Origin: an uncultured Lysobacteraceae bacterium
GTDB taxonomy: Bacteria; Pseudomonadota; Gammaproteobacteria; Xanthomonadales; Xanthomonadaceae
DNA length: 20,506 bases
Reading direction: 5' to 3'
NCBI GenBank assembly: GCA_946480825.1
Contig: CAMLLG010000067.1
Span: 1 to 20,506, forward strand
The translations under genes and the position numbers were made by a program. Positions within the stretch are counted from its first letter, which is position 1. Every line of letters starts with the position of its first letter. The notes under the pieces were generated by a model. The model was not told the origin of the DNA. It did not search any database and saw only the letters and a program-made list of their open reading frames with translations. Shown here piece by piece: positions 16,639 to 20,506 of the stretch.

Positions 16639-19071
16639 TCACTGGCAGGCCTCGCAGGCTTCGGGATTTTCCAGCGAACACGCCAGCGCTTCCTGCGGCG
16701 CGTAGGTCTGCGTGACCGTCGCTTTCGCGATCCGCGTCGCCGGACGCGAGCGCAGGTAGTAGGTCGTCTTCAGGCCCGATTTCCAGGCGTACATGTACAT
16801 CGACGACAGCCGGCCGATGTTCGGGCTTTCCATGAACAGGTTGAGCGACTGCGACTGGTCGATGTACGGCCCGCGTGCGGCGGCCAGATCGATCAGCGCT
16901 TTCTGCGGCAATTCCCAGGCGGTGCGATAGACCGACTTCAGCACGTCGGGGATGCCGTCGATACCCTGCACCGAACCCTCCGCGAGCTTGATCGCATCGC
17001 GCGTGGACTCGGTCCACAGGCCGAGGCGCTTGAGTTCGTCGACCAGATGGCGATTGATCTGCAGGAAATCGCCGGACAGGGTTTCGCGCTTGAACAGATT
17101 GCTCACCTGCGGCTCGATGCATTCGTAACAGCCGGCGATCGACGCGATGGTGGCGGTCGGCGCGATCGCGATCAGCAGCGAATTGCGCAGGCCATGCGCG
17201 GCGATCCGCGGCTTCAGCGCCGCCCAGGCCTCGACATCGGTCGGTTCGGCGTCCCACAGGTCGAACTGCAGAGTGCCGGCAGCGGCGCGGGTCTCGACGA
17301 AAGCGGGATGCGCGCCCTGCTCCTCGGCGAGTTCGCACGAGGTCTCGATCGCATGCAGATAAATGCGTTCGGCGATGCGCGTGGACAGCGCCAGCGCTTC
17401 GGCCGAATCGAACGGCAGCCGCAGCCGGAAGAACACGTCCTGCAGGCCCATCACGCCCAGACCGACCGGACGCCAGCGCAAGTTGGAGCGGCGCGCGGAC
17501 TCGATCGGATAGAAATTCAGATCGATCACGCGATCGAGTTGGCGCACGGCCACGCGTACGGTTTCGGCGAGCTTCTCGAAATCGAAGTGCGGCGCGCCGC
17601 GCTCGTCGAGGGCGATGTGCCGGGCGAGGTTGACCGAGCCGAGATTGCAGACCGCGGTTTCTTCGGCCGACGTGACCTCCAGGATTTCCGTGCACAGATT
17701 CGACAGATGCACCGTGCGTCCCGGACCGACCTGGTTGCAGGTGCGGTTCGACGCGTCCTTGAACGTCATCCAGCCATTGCCGGTTTCGCCCAGCACTTTC
17801 ATCATCCGCGCGTACAGTTCGCGCGCCTTGAGCGTGCGCACTGCCAATCCCTGCTGCTCGGCCTGGACGTAGGCGCGCTCGAAGGCTTCGCCCCACAGAT
17901 CGACGAATTCCGGCACCGTGTTGGGATCGAACAGCGACCAGTCGGCGTCGCTCTCGACCCGCTGCATGAACAGGTCGGGCACCCAGTTCGCGAGGTTGAG
18001 ATTGTGGGTGCGGCGCATCTCGTCGCCGGTGTTCTCGCGCAGCTCGAGGAATTCCTCGATGTCGGCGTGCCATGTTTCCAGATAGATGCAGGCCGCGCCC
18101 TTGCGCTTGCCGCCCTGGTTCACCGCCGCCACCGATGCGTCCAGCGTCTTCAGCCACGGCACGATGCCGTTGCTGCGGCCGTTGGTGGAACGGATCAGCG
18201 CGCCGCGCGAGCGGATCCGCGAATAGGACTGGCCGATGCCGCCGGAGAATTTCGACAGCTGCGCGACATCGCCGTAACGCGCGTAGATGTCGGCCAGCGA
18301 ATCCTGCGGCGAATCGAGCAGGAAGCAGGACGACAGTTGTTCGTGCCGGGTGCCGGCGTTGAACAGCGTCGGCGAACTGGGGATGTAGTCGAGCGAGGAC
18401 ATCAGCGCATACAGTTCGAGCGCCGCGCCCGGCGTCTCGGTCAGCGCCACCGCGATGCGCATGAAAAACTGCTGCGGCGTCTCGATGACCGTGCGTCGCT
18501 GCGGATGTTTCAACAGGTAACGGTCGTAGAGCGTGCGCAGGCCGAAATATTCGAAGTGCCGGGTGCGGGCGATGTCGATCGCATCGTTGAACTTGCGGGC
18601 GTGGATCTCGACCACGCCGCGCACGCGGTCGCTGATCAGGCCCAGCGCATGTCCCTGCGCGATCGACTGCGAGAACGAGTGCACGCCCTGCCCGGCCACT
18701 TCCTTGTCGATGTAGCCCGACAGCAGGCGCGCGGCGAGGCGCGCGTACTGCGGCTCGTCGGCGGTGAATGCGGCGGCGGTGCGGATCGACAGCTCGTCGA
18801 GTTCGCGGGTCGTGGCGCCGTCGTAGATGCCGGCGATGGTCTTCAGCGCGACCCGCATCGGGTCGATCTCGTCCAGCCCGTCGCAGCAGCGCTGCACGGC
18901 GCGGACGATCTTGCCCACGTCGACCGGCTCGCGACGGCCGTCGCGCTTGGTGATGGTCATGCCGATGGCCGCGTGCGGCGGCGTCAGCGCGAAATCGCGC
19001 TGCGCCGTGGCGGCGACGGGCGGCGGGAATGCGGCGATCGCCGCGTTTTCGGTGGGTATTGCGATGGTCAT
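16639..19071 (-). CDS. nrdA: Class I ribonucleotide reductase alpha subunit NrdA
   Basis: The 810-residue catalytic subunit reduces ribonucleoside diphosphates to deoxyribonucleotides. After a 37-residue Ala/Pro-rich lead, the ATP-cone allosteric domain begins (MTITKRDGRREPVDVGKIVRAV). Catalytic residues are in place: C249 in SSCFLLD and C475 in CNLGSVNL (the reducing pair), N458, C460 and E462 in NLCTEI (thiyl radical site), Y771-Y772 in KTTYYLRSRP (radical transfer), and C806/C809 at the C-terminus (CEACQ) for rereduction by thioredoxin or glutaredoxin. ATG 19071 is chosen because GGAGAGG lies 4 nt upstream; M38 has no SD, and the open frame to 19275 is arginine-rich leader DNA. First gene of nrdA-nrdB, downstream of a NrdR-box promoter and a cobalamin riboswitch. 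Identity very secure. Confidence 0.97.
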   Translation of the reverse strand: MTIAIPTENAAIAAFPPPVAATAQRDFALTPPHAAIGMTITKRDGRREPVDVGKIVRAVQRCCDGLDEIDPMRVALKTIAGIYDGATTRELDELSIRTAAAFTADEPQYARLAARLLSGYIDKEVAGQGVHSFSQSIAQGHALGLISDRVRGVVEIHARKFNDAIDIARTRHFEYFGLRTLYDRYLLKHPQRRTVIETPQQFFMRIAVALTETPGAALELYALMSSLDYIPSSPTLFNAGTRHEQLSSCFLLDSPQDSLADIYARYGDVAQLSKFSGGIGQSYSRIRSRGALIRSTNGRSNGIVPWLKTLDASVAAVNQGGKRKGAACIYLETWHADIEEFLELRENTGDEMRRTHNLNLANWVPDLFMQRVESDADWSLFDPNTVPEFVDLWGEAFERAYVQAEQQGLAVRTLKARELYARMMKVLGETGNGWMTFKDASNRTCNQVGPGRTVHLSNLCTEILEVTSAEETAVCNLGSVNLARHIALDERGAPHFDFEKLAETVRVAVRQLDRVIDLNFYPIESARRSNLRWRPVGLGVMGLQDVFFRLRLPFDSAEALALSTRIAERIYLHAIETSCELAEEQGAHPAFVETRAAAGTLQFDLWDAEPTDVEAWAALKPRIAAHGLRNSLLIAIAPTATIASIAGCYECIEPQVSNLFKRETLSGDFLQINRHLVDELKRLGLWTESTRDAIKLAEGSVQGIDGIPDVLKSVYRTAWELPQKALIDLAAARGPYIDQSQSLNLFMESPNIGRLSSMYMYAWKSGLKTTYYLRSRPATRIAKATVTQTYAPQEALACSLENPEACEACQ

Positions 19072-19075
19072 CGGT

Positions 19076-19099
19076 CCTCTCCGTCGGGCAATGGAGAGG
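19076..19099 (-). promoter_or_regulatory. Hairpin sequestering the nrdA ribosome binding site
   Basis: On the minus strand CCTCTCC (19099-19093) is perfectly complementary to GGAGAGG (19082-19076), with a 10-nt loop. GGAGAGG is the nrdA SD, 4 nt before the ATG. If formed, the stem blocks initiation, so it is a plausible output of the upstream riboswitch. Confidence 0.65.
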
Positions 19100-19336
19100 A
19101 AGCGAAAGCGGCGGACGCGCGCGTCCCGCGAGGGGACGGATCGGGCGCCACGACTGCGGTCGCGACCGATGCGCACGGACACCGGCCCTCGCCCCCTCGG
19201 GCGAGCCTGCGTCTGCGCGGATCGGGAGATCGAAGCGCCGCATCGGACACGATGCGGCACGGGCATCGGGCCCATGCGCGGCTTCGACCGACGCTCCCCG
19301 CGGAGACGGTGGCCAGACGACGCCTGTCGGGCGCCG
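19100..19336 (-). other. Structured nrdA leader between aptamer and ribosome binding site
   Basis: No gene is supported here, although frames are open. The minus strand holds several perfect stems: 19294-19297 with 19302-19305 (loop GCGG, a possible P13-like hairpin close to the aptamer), 19237-19245 with 19250-19258 (9 bp, 4-nt loop), 19188-19194 with 19199-19205, the palindrome 19157-19168, and 19122-19127 with 19133-19138. None has a proper T-tract, which favours translational over transcriptional control. Confidence 0.55.
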
Positions 19337-19550
19337 GTCGAGGCAGGTCTTCGGGCTCACGGGCGCGCGACCGTCTGGTCGCTCCTACTGCGCGTCGCTT
19401 CCCAGCCGTGCGTCCCGTTGCGGGACAAGGCCAGTGCCATTGACGCGGGTCGTTCCTGATTACCGCTGCGGGGCAGCCCCGGAATCGCGCGCGATGGCGC
19501 TCACCGGGTTCCCATTTCAGCCGGCCCCGGGCGGGGACGGCACCTTCGAC
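19337..19550 (-). promoter_or_regulatory. Cobalamin (adenosylcobalamin-type) riboswitch aptamer upstream of nrdA
   Basis: Read on the minus strand, this 214-nt segment carries the conserved landmarks of the cobalamin riboswitch in the right order: AGGTGCC near the 5' end, GGGAACCCGGTG, ATTCCGGGGCTGCCCCGCAGCGGTAAT (given by position 19486-19460; key parts CCGG, GCTGCCCCGC and GGTAA), CACTGG, a peripheral stem GTCCCG/CGGGAC, GGCTGGGAAG, and the 3' core GTGAGCCCGAAGACCTGCC. The ends pair as P1 (GTCGA with TCGAC). Family knowledge: B12 binding usually represses the gene downstream, and B12 riboswitches on class I RNR operons are documented in Streptomyces coelicolor. The predicted transcription start lies at or next to P1. 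Not read by covariance model. Confidence 0.9.
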
Positions 19551-19556
19551 GGGCAC

Positions 19557-19585
19557 AACATAGTGGGCCGGCCGCCGAGGGTCAA
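19557..19585 (-). promoter_or_regulatory. Sigma-70 promoter of nrdAB
   Basis: TTGACC (-35, 19585-19580) and TATGTT (-10, 19562-19557) on the minus strand are separated by exactly 17 bp. Transcription would start about 7 nt further on, near 19550, at the first base pair of the riboswitch. It is the best promoter in the window. Confidence 0.75.
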
Positions 19586-19600
19586 CACAAAATATCGTGC
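19585..19600 (-). promoter_or_regulatory. NrdR-box-like operator at the nrdAB promoter
   Basis: GCACGATATTTTGTGT (minus) fits the NrdR box consensus ACACWATATWTWGTGT-type palindrome at about 13 of 16 positions, including CAC-N8-GTG. It touches the -35 hexamer. A weaker CAC-N6-GTG palindrome (19565-19554) lies about 33 bp away centre to centre, over the -10. NrdR usually binds paired boxes about three helical turns apart and represses RNR genes when dATP is abundant. Confidence 0.65.
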
Positions 19601-19616
19601 GCCTTGTTTCATGCAG

Positions 19617-19645
19617 GCAAAACGAAGGCCGCCCGGAGGCGGCCT
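19617..19645 (-). terminator. Intrinsic terminator of sucD
   Basis: AGGCCGCC (minus 19645-19638) pairs with GGCGGCCT (19633-19626) over a 4-nt loop, then TTCGTTTTGCC follows. Stem and T-rich tail make a good Rho-independent terminator, 28 nt after the sucD stop and insulating the nrdAB promoter. Confidence 0.8.
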
Positions 19646-19673
19646 GCGTCGAACTGCGCGCGCGTGCGAAGAC

Positions 19674-20506
<833 letters not shown>

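Noticed and set aside
19072..19275. N-terminal extension of NrdA by 68 residues from ATG 19275
   Set aside because: The extension is Arg/Ser-rich and unlike RNR, has no SD, and lies in the structured leader; ATG 19071 has a well-placed GGAGAGG.
16468..19443. A 991-codon open frame opposite nrdA and its leader
   Set aside because: Also a GC-driven antisense frame; it runs through the riboswitch-side leader and the repeat pair without any protein family signature.

Overview
The window is about 20.5 kb of high-GC DNA. Gene content, the GTAG-headed REP-like palindromes and the style of the TonB receptor suggest a gammaproteobacterium of the Xanthomonadaceae (Lysobacter/Luteimonas-like). That placement is inference from gene families and repeats, not from a phylogenetic marker. 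Gene density is high, most genes are housekeeping, and there is no tRNA, rRNA, CRISPR array, insertion sequence or phage gene.

Layout, left to right. 1-1371 (+) is the C-terminal part of a TonB-dependent receptor, closed by a hairpin terminator. 1527-3176 (+) is a YbaL/Kef-type cation:proton antiporter with a TrkA-N domain. 3202-3636 (-) is a small secreted protein of unknown function. 3776-4438 (+) is a YceH/DUF480 protein. 4470-7055 (-) is the disaggregase ClpB, with a possible sigma-32 promoter. 7166-8314 (+) is a saccharopine-dehydrogenase-like NAD(P)-binding protein. 8327-9292 (-) is an exported TPR protein. 9458-12205 (-) is a tightly packed, overlapping operon: rluD, pgeF (yfiH), a DUF4166 gene and a DCC-family thioredoxin-like gene. 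12306-13196 (+) is bamD, divergent from rluD. The bamD / rluD / pgeF / clpB neighbourhood is the same as in E. coli, but here extra genes separate pgeF from clpB.

The right half is read on the minus strand. sucD (19674 to the right edge, partial) ends in a clear intrinsic terminator. Then comes the most notable region, the promoter and leader of the class I ribonucleotide reductase operon nrdA-nrdB (19600 down to 15498). It holds a good sigma-70 promoter, an NrdR-box-like palindrome touching the -35 hexamer, an aptamer with the hallmarks of a cobalamin (B12) riboswitch starting about at the predicted transcription start, a structured leader of about 265 nt, and a hairpin that pairs the nrdA Shine-Dalgarno sequence with an anti-SD. 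Class I reductase therefore looks controlled both by nucleotide pools (NrdR) and by B12 supply. This in turn predicts a B12-dependent class II reductase (nrdJ) elsewhere in the genome. After nrdB come nadE (glutamine-dependent NAD synthetase) and a small uncharacterised gene.

Repeats sit in several gaps: a perfect 28-bp inverted pair of GTAG-type REPs after bamD, a single related REP whose GTAG head supplies the nadE stop codon, an inverted pair of G/C-run palindromes between nrdA and nrdB, and a 15-nt tandem triplet behind the DCC gene. No wholly new multi-gene system is evident. The best candidates for follow-up are the dual-control nrdAB leader and the dehydrogenase / DUF4166 / DCC gene set.
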